Source of the DNA: Sphingomonas aerolata
GTDB taxonomy: Bacteria > Pseudomonadota > Alphaproteobacteria > Sphingomonadales > Sphingomonadaceae
NCBI RefSeq assembly: GCF_003046295.1
Contig: NZ_PZZN01000003.1
Span: forward strand, 558,001 to 622,000
Length of the DNA stretch: 64,000 nucleotides
Direction of reading: 5' to 3'
Shown here: positions 26,463 to 35,646 of the stretch, in pieces
Layout of the letters: each line of letters begins with the position of its first letter
Numbering within the stretch: position 1 is the stretch's first letter
The notes under the pieces: generated by a model
What the model was told of the DNA's origin: nothing
Databases searched by the model: none
The model's input: only the letters and a program-made list of their open reading frames with translations
Program-made: the position numbers and the translations under genes

Positions 26463-29400
26463 ATGAGAGAGTGGAAAGAGACCGAGCTTTGGAAGGGCCT
26501 CGAAAAGCGAGACGGGGTCAACGATGTCAAGCTTTGTCTTGAGATATTCATGCCACGTATACAAGAAACGCTGCGGGCGGGACTGCCCGCTTCCCCGGAT
26601 TTTACCCTGCACGATAATGAGCATTCTTTCCGTGTAGCGCAAAGAATGTTCAATCTGCTTCAAGATGACACTAAATCATTATCAGACGTTGAAGTCGCGC
26701 TGCTTATCCTGTCGGCGTATTGTCACGACATCGGTATGTCACCGCAGCGAGATAAGGTGCGTAGCCATTCAACGTACTTGCTAACGGCAGACCAATCAAC
26801 GCTGCCAAGTACTGATCGGGAGAACCTACAAGAGTGGCTTGACACAAATCGTGATGGTATAACGCCACCGCTAATTAGTGGAAAGTTAACTGAGAAAGGG
26901 CTCTTAGAGGTAGAGGAAATAGTCGCATATTATAGTCGAAGCCGGCACAATGATTGGAGCGAAGAGTGGATTCGAGAAAATCTTGCCGATTCCAACGGTG
27001 CTTTGTACCATCGATGGACGGAGGATCTAGTTACGCTATGTCGTAGTCACCATGAGGGAATAACTCAGCTTCGGAGTAATCGATTCACAGCGAAGCAGGT
27101 CGGCAATCCGTCACGACCACTGAATCTCCGCTACCTGGCAGCGATACTTAGAGTAGCAGACGTTCTTGAGTTCGCTCCCGAACGCACTCCGGAAGTAATA
27201 TTGAAGCAAAGGTCAATCAGTCCAAGTAGTCGGATTTACTGGCACAAAGACCATAGTATTAGTTTTAACTTAGACAAAAATACCGGATATTCAAACTTTT
27301 CTGCTCGTACATCAAGTGCCCCGATACACAACGCGGTATTACAAACTGCTGATTGGGTTGATCAGGAGTTGGCAACATGCAGTGCATTGAATCAAGAGGG
27401 TGCTTTCACAACAGGAAATTTAACTGTTGATCAGAGATCGAATTATAAATGGCCATGGGCTGGAAAGCTTCATACCGACATTGCAGAGGTCGATAATTCT
27501 TTTGTTTATATTGAAGGTGCTTTTCGCCCCGATAGTATGAGAGTCTTATCCTTACTATCGGGAACGGCTCTTTATAGTCAGCCGATCGTAGCGCTAAGAG
27601 AATTGCTACAAAACGCACTTGACGCCGTACAAGAGCAAATAGCCTATGAACGGCTTCAATATGACGATGCTCTCGATCCGGAGCGCGTGCGTATTTTTGC
27701 AAAACTCCATAAAATTCGCATCGTATTTTCAAAAGAAGACGGGCGATATTGGCTTCGATGCACCGACGACGGCACCGGAATGACCCGTCATTTGATTGAG
27801 AAAAGCCTTCTCATAAGCGGATCTGGAATACGTGGCGATCTCAGGAGGCTTGAAAGACTTTCAAAAGAAAAGGGCTTTTCAATTGGGCGGACTGGAAAGT
27901 TTGGGATCGGTGTCCTCAGTTACTTCATGCTCGCCGATCGTTTTCTACTCACAACTCGTAGAAGTCAGGAAGCTGACGATAAAGACGGTTCGGGTTGGCA
28001 GTTTGAAATTGAAACGTTGAGTTCTTTTGGTGAGCTGAAAAGACTTGGTCGGACTACCCGTGGTACTGAGATTGCGTTAAGAATAAAGGAGGATATTCTT
28101 GGTGATAGTCCTGACGAATGGTTCAGTGAGTCTGTTAAATACATAAAATCGCAGGTCAGGCACCTTCCATGCGCCATAGAGTTTCGCGATGAAACGTCCC
28201 ATAATTCATTTGATACTATTGGTCCTGCGTGGGCACATAACTTCGATCAACTCAGTAGTGCATTTGTGGACTCTCTATTTGCTCAACGATCCAAGAGTTC
28301 GACGCTGTACACAGTATCCGAAGAAAAGAGCGCCGCTCGAGCTCAACGCCTTCTCGATAAGAGGAAGGCAAAGGCCCTAAGCTCTATAGAATGGTTTACC
28401 TCTGAATCTGATGCTCATTTTACAAATCCAAATGCGATTGTGAAAGCAGCAATACCATCGTGGCGATTAGTTGGTAATGCATGTGTATCATTTATTGATA
28501 TTAATGACGACCTATCGGTCTCGAAGTGTTTTCCGGTCAAAGCCTTCATTAAACCACCGCCTCGTATCCAATCTTGGAATGGTATTCGAGTGGGTGGTGA
28601 CCTGCATTATGCAGGTCGCACGGCTGTCGAGATTAATTTCACAGATAATAGAGAGATATCTGTCGATAGGTTTCGATTTATTGATAATCCGTCAGGTACG
28701 GCCGATGAACTTAAGTCCTTGTTCGAGTCCATGTGGATCAAGTTTTTGAGAAATCAGGAAGGGTCTATATTCAACGAACTTAATGTAGGATTTGCTCCTA
28801 TTTCAATTAAAGAGCGCGCGGCGCGGTTTAGAGCTATCCCGCATTGGATTATTGCGGGAAAAGATAAGGGTGGTGTTTGGATGGAGGCGCCAAGCGGAAC
28901 GGTTTCATTGGGACGGATATCTTTTTACGAGTCCGACTTTTTCAGATTTAAACTTGGAGATTCGTACATTGCCGAAGCTGCTCATGTAACAAATGGATCG
29001 AGCAGTAAGATATTTCTTCATAATTATTATGGTGGGGGGCGCCTTATTCACCATGATACGAACAAGTCCAGTGGTGGGTCAGTAGGTATATGCTGGGATG
29101 AGTGCTCTGACTTTATCCCCTATGACGGAAGTGTTGAATCGTCTGGTTCGAGATTCCCAAAAGAATGGTCCGATATATTTGTTGCCCATAATCCAGGTCG
29201 CGCGATCTTTAATCGCAATCACTTTGTATTCGGATTACTAAATAACCGATCTTTCATATATAACACATTGCCAGATTTGCCTGTGGATGAACTGCTGGCA
29301 TTTTGCTCTGGGTCCCGGGACTTGGCACTTAGTTTCATTACAGCGAACATTCGCCGCCCGCCGACATTCTGGGTTGCACTACGGGAAAAGTATCAGGATA

Positions 29401-29618
29401 TATTCCGAAATATATTGAGCCTGGTTGGAGTGACTGGCAAGGGACAATTGTCGATTTTGACAGCGAGAGAAATGTACGAAAATGACGGTGTATTAGATAT
29501 TGGCGAAATTGCCTTCGGCCAAAGCTTTTCTATAGATCGGCGGCCAACGACACCTGTCGGTGTTGAATGGTCTCTTCGAGATGTTGACTTGCGGACGATT
29601 GATAAAGCGGCAGGCTGA
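26463..29618 (+). CDS. HD-domain plus Hsp90-type ATPase protein (1051 aa), candidate defence protein
   Basis: The first ~300 residues are an HD metal-dependent phosphohydrolase-like domain: His50-Asp51 and His54 in LHDNEHSF, His88-Asp89 in YCHDIGMS, His196-His197 in RSHHEG, and Asp233 in LRVADVLEF. Residues about 345-560 are a GHKL ATPase of the Hsp90 kind: N box RELLQNALDAV (379-389), G1 TDDGTGM (434-440), G2 IGRTGKFGIGVLSYF (474-488), and RGTEIALRI. A long C-terminal part (about 600-1051) has no domain I recognise and lacks HtpG-type dimerisation motifs. HD-Hsp90-type fusions occur in bacterial conflict systems. The gene is AT-rich, ends before a terminator, and belongs to the island. Confidence 0.85.
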   Translation: MREWKETELWKGLEKRDGVNDVKLCLEIFMPRIQETLRAGLPASPDFTLHDNEHSFRVAQRMFNLLQDDTKSLSDVEVALLILSAYCHDIGMSPQRDKVRSHSTYLLTADQSTLPSTDRENLQEWLDTNRDGITPPLISGKLTEKGLLEVEEIVAYYSRSRHNDWSEEWIRENLADSNGALYHRWTEDLVTLCRSHHEGITQLRSNRFTAKQVGNPSRPLNLRYLAAILRVADVLEFAPERTPEVILKQRSISPSSRIYWHKDHSISFNLDKNTGYSNFSARTSSAPIHNAVLQTADWVDQELATCSALNQEGAFTTGNLTVDQRSNYKWPWAGKLHTDIAEVDNSFVYIEGAFRPDSMRVLSLLSGTALYSQPIVALRELLQNALDAVQEQIAYERLQYDDALDPERVRIFAKLHKIRIVFSKEDGRYWLRCTDDGTGMTRHLIEKSLLISGSGIRGDLRRLERLSKEKGFSIGRTGKFGIGVLSYFMLADRFLLTTRRSQEADDKDGSGWQFEIETLSSFGELKRLGRTTRGTEIALRIKEDILGDSPDEWFSESVKYIKSQVRHLPCAIEFRDETSHNSFDTIGPAWAHNFDQLSSAFVDSLFAQRSKSSTLYTVSEEKSAARAQRLLDKRKAKALSSIEWFTSESDAHFTNPNAIVKAAIPSWRLVGNACVSFIDINDDLSVSKCFPVKAFIKPPPRIQSWNGIRVGGDLHYAGRTAVEINFTDNREISVDRFRFIDNPSGTADELKSLFESMWIKFLRNQEGSIFNELNVGFAPISIKERAARFRAIPHWIIAGKDKGGVWMEAPSGTVSLGRISFYESDFFRFKLGDSYIAEAAHVTNGSSSKIFLHNYYGGGRLIHHDTNKSSGGSVGICWDECSDFIPYDGSVESSGSRFPKEWSDIFVAHNPGRAIFNRNHFVFGLLNNRSFIYNTLPDLPVDELLAFCSGSRDLALSFITANIRRPPTFWVALREKYQDIFRNILSLVGVTGKGQLSILTAREMYENDGVLDIGEIAFGQSFSIDRRPTTPVGVEWSLRDVDLRTIDKAAG

Positions 29619-29671
29619 GCCCCAGCCACAACGCGGCGTTTACTAGACGAAGAGAGCTTTTTCAAAGACTG

Positions 29672-29696
29672 CCCCTTCCCGCTTAGCGCGAAGGGG
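29672..29696 (+). terminator. Hairpin terminator after the HD-Hsp90 gene
   Basis: A 7-bp stem (29672-29678 with 29690-29696), extendable by CGC/GCG inside, is followed by TAGCCTTTTAG. It lies 54 bases past the stop codon. Confidence 0.65.
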
Positions 29697-29794
29697 TAGC
29701 CTTTTAGGGGGGGGGCGATCGTGACACTTGTTTTCTCGCCTCAGGCCGCAAGAGCGCTCGGTGCGAGATCAGCTAGGCGACCGTCCTATCCCCC

Positions 29795-30088
29795 CTACAG
29801 CACGCCTTCGAGGCGGTTTCCGCGCTGCATACCGACCTGACCTTGGTTTAGGTACGCCGAGTCAGATGCCTGGAAGTGCATCACCTTCATGTACACGCCG
29901 TTCCGGTTGCGAAGTGTATCCCTTCCGCCGCCGCCGTTAAGCCGGTGTATCTTGTTGGGGATAGCAGACAGCGCCTCAAAGTCGGGATCGTCCTTTGCTG
30001 CTGGGTTCCCGCCCGTCTTTACGTTTAGATCGAGTCCTAGGGTTAGCTCGTCTGTAAACCAAGCTGGATTGCGCAGTGTTTTATCCAT
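29795..30088 (-). pseudogene. Truncated HNH-endonuclease-type restriction protein, N-terminal part only
   Basis: The 97 residues (WFTDELTLGLDLNV, DFEALSAIPNKIHRL, RNRNGVYMKVMHFQA) match the N-terminal region of McrA-like HNH restriction proteins, which read WTRDELILALDLY and FRNPNGVYMKL, but the frame stops at TAG (29795-29797) where that family would continue to the HNH nuclease. No HNH motif follows: the next in-frame codons also contain a stop. It therefore looks like a decayed remnant of a restriction endonuclease. It sits between the HD-Hsp90 gene and the right attachment site. It could instead be an intact short protein. Confidence 0.55.
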
Positions 30089-30324
30089 GAAGCTGCATTA
30101 GGCTGGGCCGTCTACCGTGCAAGCCGCCACGGGAGCGCCACAGGGCAGGGCGCTTCGCCATGATTCAAAATTGATTGGTCACCAGATCGGCATTGATCGC
30201 CGCAAGGTAGGTGGCGAGCTTTCAATTCGAAATGATTTTCGTCTCGTAGGCTGCTACGTTTTTATGCTACGTTAACCACGCCAGCCGACCGGCTAACCCG
30301 CTGTAAAACAGCTATTAATGGAAG

Positions 30325-30402
<78 letters not shown>

Positions 30403-30615
30403 ACGCCGCAGCCCTTAGCGGGTGCGGTTGACGAAAGGCAAGCAGCTTCGTGTCGGCGGGCTGGGAAAGTCGTCACTGTAGGACGGGGCGGGCACTCGAA
30501 CGATAGCCTGGCGGGGGAGGCAAGCATCGCGGCGGGCGGTCCACGCGTCGGTGCGAGCCGTGCTTGCGTCAGGGCGAGGTTCCGATGCGGACGCCCCTAT
30601 GGCAGAGCGGTCGGC

Positions 30616-31662
30616 ATGTGGGCAAAATCTATCCTATCGAGTGCGTTGCGACGTGGCGCTTTGACCATCGCGGCGATGACCGCGGTCACCACCCCCGCAT
30701 GTGCGCAGGACGAGGCGGGGTTTCAGGCCTATCTCGCCCAGCTTCGCACGCAAGCGCTGGCGGCCGGAGTCACGGCGCGTACGGTGGACTCCGTCTTTCC
30801 TACGTTGACGCTGAACGAGCGTGTCATCGCGCTTGATCGTGCACAGCCGGGCGGCGGCACGAGCAGCACCATTCCGGCCTTCGCGCCGTACAAGGCGCAG
30901 CATGTCGACGCGGCGCGGATCGGACGCGGTCGGGAAACCTATCGGGCGCAGCGGGGCAGGCTGCAGCGTATCGAGCGCGAAACAGGTGTGCCCGAATCGA
31001 TCATGGTCGCGATCTGGGGGCATGAGACCAATTACGGTAGCTATACCGGAAATTTCGACATTCTGCGGTCGCTCGCGAGCCTCGCTTATGAGGGGCGTCG
31101 GCGATCGCTGTTTGCGGGCGAGTTCATTGCCGGCTTGAAGATCGTCGACCGGGGCATCTCGCGCGAACAACTCAAGGGCAGTTGGGCAGGCGCGATGGGC
31201 AATCCCCAATTTCTGCCGTCCATCTATCTTCGACTGGCCCGTGACGGGGATGGCGACGGCCGCGCGGATATTTGGAACAGTCCGGCCGATACGCTGGCGT
31301 CGATCGGCAATTATTTCACCAATGCCGGCTGGCGCAGTGGCCAACCCTGGGGCGTCGCGGTCTCCGTGCCGCAGGGATTCGATCGGTCGCAGGTACGCAA
31401 TCGGCTCGTGTCGCCGCGGTGCCCGCGCGTGTTCGAACGGCATAGCGGCTGGCGAACGATCGCGGAGTGGCGCGGTCTGGGGGTGATGACGCAAGGCGCC
31501 TCGTGGCCGGCCGACCATGTCATGGCGACGCTGCTCGAACCCGACGGTCCCGGCGCCACGGCGTATCTGCTCACGAGCAATTACCGCGTAATCCTCGACT
31601 ATAATTGCTCGAATTTTTATGCGCTGTCGGTGGGGCTGCTGGCGGATGCAGTCGAGCGCTGA
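30616..31662 (+). CDS. MltB-type lytic murein transglycosylase
   Basis: The 348-residue product has a signal-like N-terminus (about 1-28, ending PACAQ) and the MltB catalytic core: MVAIWGHETNYGSYTG with the catalytic Glu, FLPSIYLRLARDGDGDGRADIWN, and ASIGNYFTNAGWRSGQPW. It should cleave peptidoglycan to 1,6-anhydro-MurNAc in the periplasm. The frame opens upstream through the tRNA, but the ATG at 30616 begins the signal peptide. It reads away from the tRNA-Pro gene and is the first host gene right of the island. It is followed by dacA. Confidence 0.92.
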   Translation: MWAKSILSSALRRGALTIAAMTAVTTPACAQDEAGFQAYLAQLRTQALAAGVTARTVDSVFPTLTLNERVIALDRAQPGGGTSSTIPAFAPYKAQHVDAARIGRGRETYRAQRGRLQRIERETGVPESIMVAIWGHETNYGSYTGNFDILRSLASLAYEGRRRSLFAGEFIAGLKIVDRGISREQLKGSWAGAMGNPQFLPSIYLRLARDGDGDGRADIWNSPADTLASIGNYFTNAGWRSGQPWGVAVSVPQGFDRSQVRNRLVSPRCPRVFERHSGWRTIAEWRGLGVMTQGASWPADHVMATLLEPDGPGATAYLLTSNYRVILDYNCSNFYALSVGLLADAVER

Positions 31663-31789
31663 CCGGCGTGCCCGATGGACACAAAGCCAGGCGTGACGCG
31701 GTTGCCAAGCCCGGCTATGACTTCGATAAGGTCCCGGCGGCGCCGCGAGCCTACCTCCCATCGCGTTCCTCTTTGACGTAACGGATATC

Positions 31790-32998
31790 ATGACGAAGCT
31801 GCCCATGAACACGCTGCCCTTTACTCAAATGGTCCGGCGCCGCATCGCCGTCGCACCGCTGGCAATGATCGCGCTTGCGACGCCGTCGATCGCAGCCGCG
31901 CCACAGTTCCAGACCAGTGCACCGATCGCCTATATGGAAGATCTGTCGTCGGGCGCGGTCCTGTTCGCACGCGATGCCGATCGCCGTATGCCGCCGGCGT
32001 CGATGGCGAAGATGATGACGGTCTATGTCGCGTTCGACATGCTCAAAAAAGGCGAGCTCAAGCTCGATCACATGGTCACCGTTCGGCCGGAGACCTGGGC
32101 AAAATGGCACGGTCCGTCAGCGGGTTCGACGATGTTCCTGTCGGCGAACGAGAGCGTCAGCGTGGCCAATCTGCTGTATGGCATCGTGACATTGTCGGGC
32201 AACGACGCCTGCGTCGTTCTTGCGGAATCGATCTCGGGTTCGGAGCCCGCCTTTACCGAGCGCATGAACCGCGTCGCGGCACAGCTCGGCCTCAAGGACA
32301 GTCATTTCGGCACCTCGAACGGGTGGCCCGATAACGGCGTGACCTATGTCACTGCGCATGACCTGGCCAAGCTGGCATCGGCGACGATCACCAACCATCC
32401 CCAGCTCTACAAGCAATTCTATGCAAAGCGCGATTTCACCTGGGGCAAGACCATGGGCGGCACCGCGATCACCCAGGCCAATCGTGATCCGCTGCTCGGC
32501 CGCGTCGCGGGTGCCGATGGGTTGAAGACCGGACATACCGAAGAAGCCGGATACGGATTCACCGGGTCGGCCGAGCAGAATGGTCGCCGTCTGGTATTGG
32601 TCGTCGCAGGCCTGAAAAGCTCGACAGAGCGCGCGAACGAGTCGGTACGGTTCATGGACTGGGGCTTCCGCGCGTGGCAGTCCAAGCCGATCGTAGCGAA
32701 GGGTCGGAAGGTCGAGGAGGCCAGCGTGCAGATGGGCGGCTCATCGAGCGTCGGCCTTATCGCGCCCAAGGCGCTGACCGTCACCGTACCGGCGGGTACA
32801 TCGCCGAACCTGAACGCCAAGGTCGTCTATCAGGGGCCGGTCAAGGCGCCGATCAAGGCAGGCCAGCATATCGCGGATCTCGTCGTGTCGATGCCTGACG
32901 GGGTCGAGCAGCGTATGCCGCTGGTCGCGGAAAAGGACGTTGCCGAAGCCGGGTTCTTCGGGCGCGCCTGGTCTGGGCTGACCGGGCTGTTCGGTTGA
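31790..32998 (+). CDS. dacA: D-alanyl-D-alanine carboxypeptidase (PBP5/6 family)
   Basis: The 402-residue product has a signal peptide (about 1-37, ending SIAAA), then the serine DD-peptidase motifs Ser71-Met-Ala-Lys74, Ser136-Gly-Asn138, and Lys246-Thr-Gly248. A C-terminal beta domain and an amphipathic end (FFGRAWSGLTGLFG) that anchors to the inner membrane follow, the PBP5/6 layout. It trims the terminal D-Ala from peptidoglycan stem peptides. holB begins 52 bases later; a thymidylate kinase gene, often found between these two in relatives, is absent here. Confidence 0.94.
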   Translation: MTKLPMNTLPFTQMVRRRIAVAPLAMIALATPSIAAAPQFQTSAPIAYMEDLSSGAVLFARDADRRMPPASMAKMMTVYVAFDMLKKGELKLDHMVTVRPETWAKWHGPSAGSTMFLSANESVSVANLLYGIVTLSGNDACVVLAESISGSEPAFTERMNRVAAQLGLKDSHFGTSNGWPDNGVTYVTAHDLAKLASATITNHPQLYKQFYAKRDFTWGKTMGGTAITQANRDPLLGRVAGADGLKTGHTEEAGYGFTGSAEQNGRRLVLVVAGLKSSTERANESVRFMDWGFRAWQSKPIVAKGRKVEEASVQMGGSSSVGLIAPKALTVTVPAGTSPNLNAKVVYQGPVKAPIKAGQHIADLVVSMPDGVEQRMPLVAEKDVAEAGFFGRAWSGLTGLFG

Positions 32999-33050
32999 GG
33001 CTTGGCGTGCCGGCGCGCGTGCGCACTGTTCGGGTGAGTCCGTCGCCGGC

Positions 33051-34028
33051 ATGACCGAGATAATCGGCAATGCCGCGGCGCAGTCCGCTTTCGCCGCGGC
33101 GATGCACAGCGGCGCGCTTCACCATGCGTGGCTGTTCACCGGCCCGCAGGGCGTTGGCAAGGCAAGCTTCGCACGGCTGGCGGCGATGCGCATGCTGGCC
33201 GATGCGCGCGGCGGGTCGACCGAGCCGCGCGGGTTTGCCGTGCCGGCCGGCGACCCCACGCGCGCGCTGATCGAGGCGGGTTCGCACCCCGATTTCCGCC
33301 TGCTGACGCGTCTGCCCAAGGATCCTGAAAAGCCCGACCAGGATCTCGCGCGCAGTATCACGATCGCGCAGGTCCGTACGCTCCAGCCGCTCTTTGCGAC
33401 GACGCCATCGATGAGCCCGCGCCGGGTCGTCATGATCGACGCGATCGACGATCTGGAGCGCGGCGGCAGCAATGCGTTGCTCAAGAACCTTGAGGAACCA
33501 CCCGCCGGGACGATATTCCTCCTGGTCAGCCACGCGCCGGGACGGTTGTTGCCAACGATCCGGTCGCGGTGCCGGGTCTTGCGGTTCGAGGCACTGACGC
33601 CCGACGAGGTCGCGGTGACGTTGCGACTGGCGCAGCCGGACCTCGACCACGACGAGATATCTGCCCTCGTACGTGCGAGTGAGGGAGCGCCGGGCAGGGC
33701 GCTGCGCTACGCGGGTCTCGATATTGCGAGCCTCGACGAAGCGATTGCGCGGATCGCCGACGAAGGCGATCGCGATAACGGCCATCGTCTCCGGCTGGCG
33801 AAGTCCCTTGCTGGGAAGGCGTCGCAACCCCGCTATGAGGCGTTTCTCGATCGCGTGCCGGCGTTCATCGCCCACGCGGCGCGGGACCGTTCGGGCGCGC
33901 GGCTCAAGATCGCCCTCGACGCGCATGCTGCAGCGCGTGACCTGTCGGCCGCCGCCATTGGCCTGTCGCTCGATGCGCAGGCGACCGTCTTCGAGCTGTC
34001 GGGAATCCTTGCGACACTGCGCACCTGA
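33051..34028 (+). CDS. holB: DNA polymerase III subunit delta'
   Basis: The 325-residue product has the AAA+ layout of the clamp-loader subunit HolB: GNAAAQSAF, the P-loop TGPQGVGKASF (about 30-40), MIDAIDDLERGGSNALLKNLEEPP, and SRCRVLRFEAL (the arginine-finger region). The usual zinc-binding Cys cluster of gamma-type subunits is not evident, and a typical HolB carries little beyond a P-loop. It loads the beta clamp with the tau/gamma complex. It is encoded upstream of metG with 55 bases between, in a housekeeping operon. Confidence 0.9.
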   Translation: MTEIIGNAAAQSAFAAAMHSGALHHAWLFTGPQGVGKASFARLAAMRMLADARGGSTEPRGFAVPAGDPTRALIEAGSHPDFRLLTRLPKDPEKPDQDLARSITIAQVRTLQPLFATTPSMSPRRVVMIDAIDDLERGGSNALLKNLEEPPAGTIFLLVSHAPGRLLPTIRSRCRVLRFEALTPDEVAVTLRLAQPDLDHDEISALVRASEGAPGRALRYAGLDIASLDEAIARIADEGDRDNGHRLRLAKSLAGKASQPRYEAFLDRVPAFIAHAARDRSGARLKIALDAHAAARDLSAAAIGLSLDAQATVFELSGILATLRT

Positions 34029-34083
34029 CGAAGGCGGCGACATGGGCTTCACCTCCTTCGGGGGATGCTCTAGGAGCGCCGAC

Positions 34084-35646
34084 ATGGCCGACCCTTACTA
34101 CATCACCACCGCAATCCATTATCCCAATGGCCGACCGCATATCGGCCATGCCTATGAAATGGTTGCAGCCGACGCGATCGCCCGCTTTCAGCGCCAGGCC
34201 GGACGCGACGTGCTGTTCCAGACCGGGACCGACGAACACGGCCTGAAGATGGTCCAGGCCGCCCGCGACCGCGGCGTCCCCGTTCGCGAGTTCGCGGATG
34301 AAATGTCGTCCTATTTCAGCGGGATGGCGGACCGTCTTGATATATCCTATGATCGGTTCATCCGGACCGTCGATAGCGATCATTACGCGGCGAGCCAGGC
34401 GATCTGGGAAGCGATGGCGGATGCCGGGGACCTTTATCTCGATCGTTATGAGGGCTGGTATTCGGTTCGCGACGAAGCCTTTTACGACGAGTCCGAACTG
34501 ACGGGGGAGGGCGCCGATCGCCGGTCTCCGCAAGGCACGCCGGTCGAATGGACCGCCGAGGAAACCTGGTTCTTCCGCTTGTCGAAATATCAGCAGCCCT
34601 TGCTCGACCTCTACGCCGCGAACCCCGACTTCATCCGTCCCGAGAGCCGCCGCAATGAGGTCATGCGCTTTGTCGAAGGCGGCCTGTCCGACCTCTCGGT
34701 GTCGCGGACGAGTTTCGACTGGGGCGTGCCCGTGCCGGGAAGCCCGGGCCACGTCATGTATGTCTGGGTCGACGCGCTTACAAATTATCTTACGGGGACG
34801 GGCTATCCGAACACGGGGTCGGATGACGCAAATCTCGCGCGTTTCTGGCCGGCGGACCTTCACCTGATCGGCAAGGACATCGTTCGCTTCCATGCCGTGT
34901 TCTGGCCCGCTTTCCTGATGTCCGCGAACATCCCGCTGCCCAAGAGCGTCTTTGGCCACGGCTTTCTCCTGACCCGCGGCGAGAAGATGTCGAAGTCGGT
35001 TGGTAATGTCGTCGATCCGATGGTGCTGGCGGATGCGTTCGGCGTCGACGCCCTGCGCTATTTCTTCCTTCGGGACGTCAGCTTCGGTCAGGATGGGAGC
35101 TATTCGGCCGAGGCGATCGTGACGCGGGTCAACGCCGAGCTCGCGAACAGCTTCGGCAATCTGGCCCAGCGGACATTGTCGTTCATTGCCAAGAACCTGG
35201 ACGGTGCATTGCCCATGGCGACTGCGATCGAACCGGCCGACGCGGCGCTGCTCGAAGACGTCACCGCGGCCTGCGCCGCGTTCAGGTCCGGCTTTGCGGA
35301 GCTCGCACTGTCGCACGCCATCGAGGCGTGGATGCGGGGCGTCTTTGCCTGCAACCAGTATATCGACGTGCAGGCGCCCTGGGCGTTGCGCAAGACCGAC
35401 CCGGCACGGATGAACACGGTGCTGGCGACGTTGGTGCGCGCAATCCGGATGCTCGCCATCACGATTCTTCCGGTCGTGCCGAGCGCAGCGGGCAAGGTCC
35501 TCGACCAGATCGGTGCAGAGGGCCGGGATCATGCCGCGCTTGACGATGACGGCTGGTATGACCGGCAGTCCGCGAGCGAGTTCCGGATCGTCGCGCCGAC
35601 CGGCGCGTTTCCACGGCTTGAGATGCCTGCGGAGACCGACGCCTGA
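34084..35646 (+). CDS. metG: Methionine--tRNA ligase
   Basis: The 520-residue class I synthetase has HIGH (residues 19-22) and KMSKS (301-305). The insertion segment YDESELTGEGADRRSPQGTPVEW lacks the four-Cys zinc knuckle, so it is the shorter form without the second zinc motif and without the C-terminal tRNA-binding extension. It charges tRNA-Met. AGGAG lies eight bases before the ATG. Its stop shares a base with the tatD start. Confidence 0.96.
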   Translation: MADPYYITTAIHYPNGRPHIGHAYEMVAADAIARFQRQAGRDVLFQTGTDEHGLKMVQAARDRGVPVREFADEMSSYFSGMADRLDISYDRFIRTVDSDHYAASQAIWEAMADAGDLYLDRYEGWYSVRDEAFYDESELTGEGADRRSPQGTPVEWTAEETWFFRLSKYQQPLLDLYAANPDFIRPESRRNEVMRFVEGGLSDLSVSRTSFDWGVPVPGSPGHVMYVWVDALTNYLTGTGYPNTGSDDANLARFWPADLHLIGKDIVRFHAVFWPAFLMSANIPLPKSVFGHGFLLTRGEKMSKSVGNVVDPMVLADAFGVDALRYFFLRDVSFGQDGSYSAEAIVTRVNAELANSFGNLAQRTLSFIAKNLDGALPMATAIEPADAALLEDVTAACAAFRSGFAELALSHAIEAWMRGVFACNQYIDVQAPWALRKTDPARMNTVLATLVRAIRMLAITILPVVPSAAGKVLDQIGAEGRDHAALDDDGWYDRQSASEFRIVAPTGAFPRLEMPAETDA

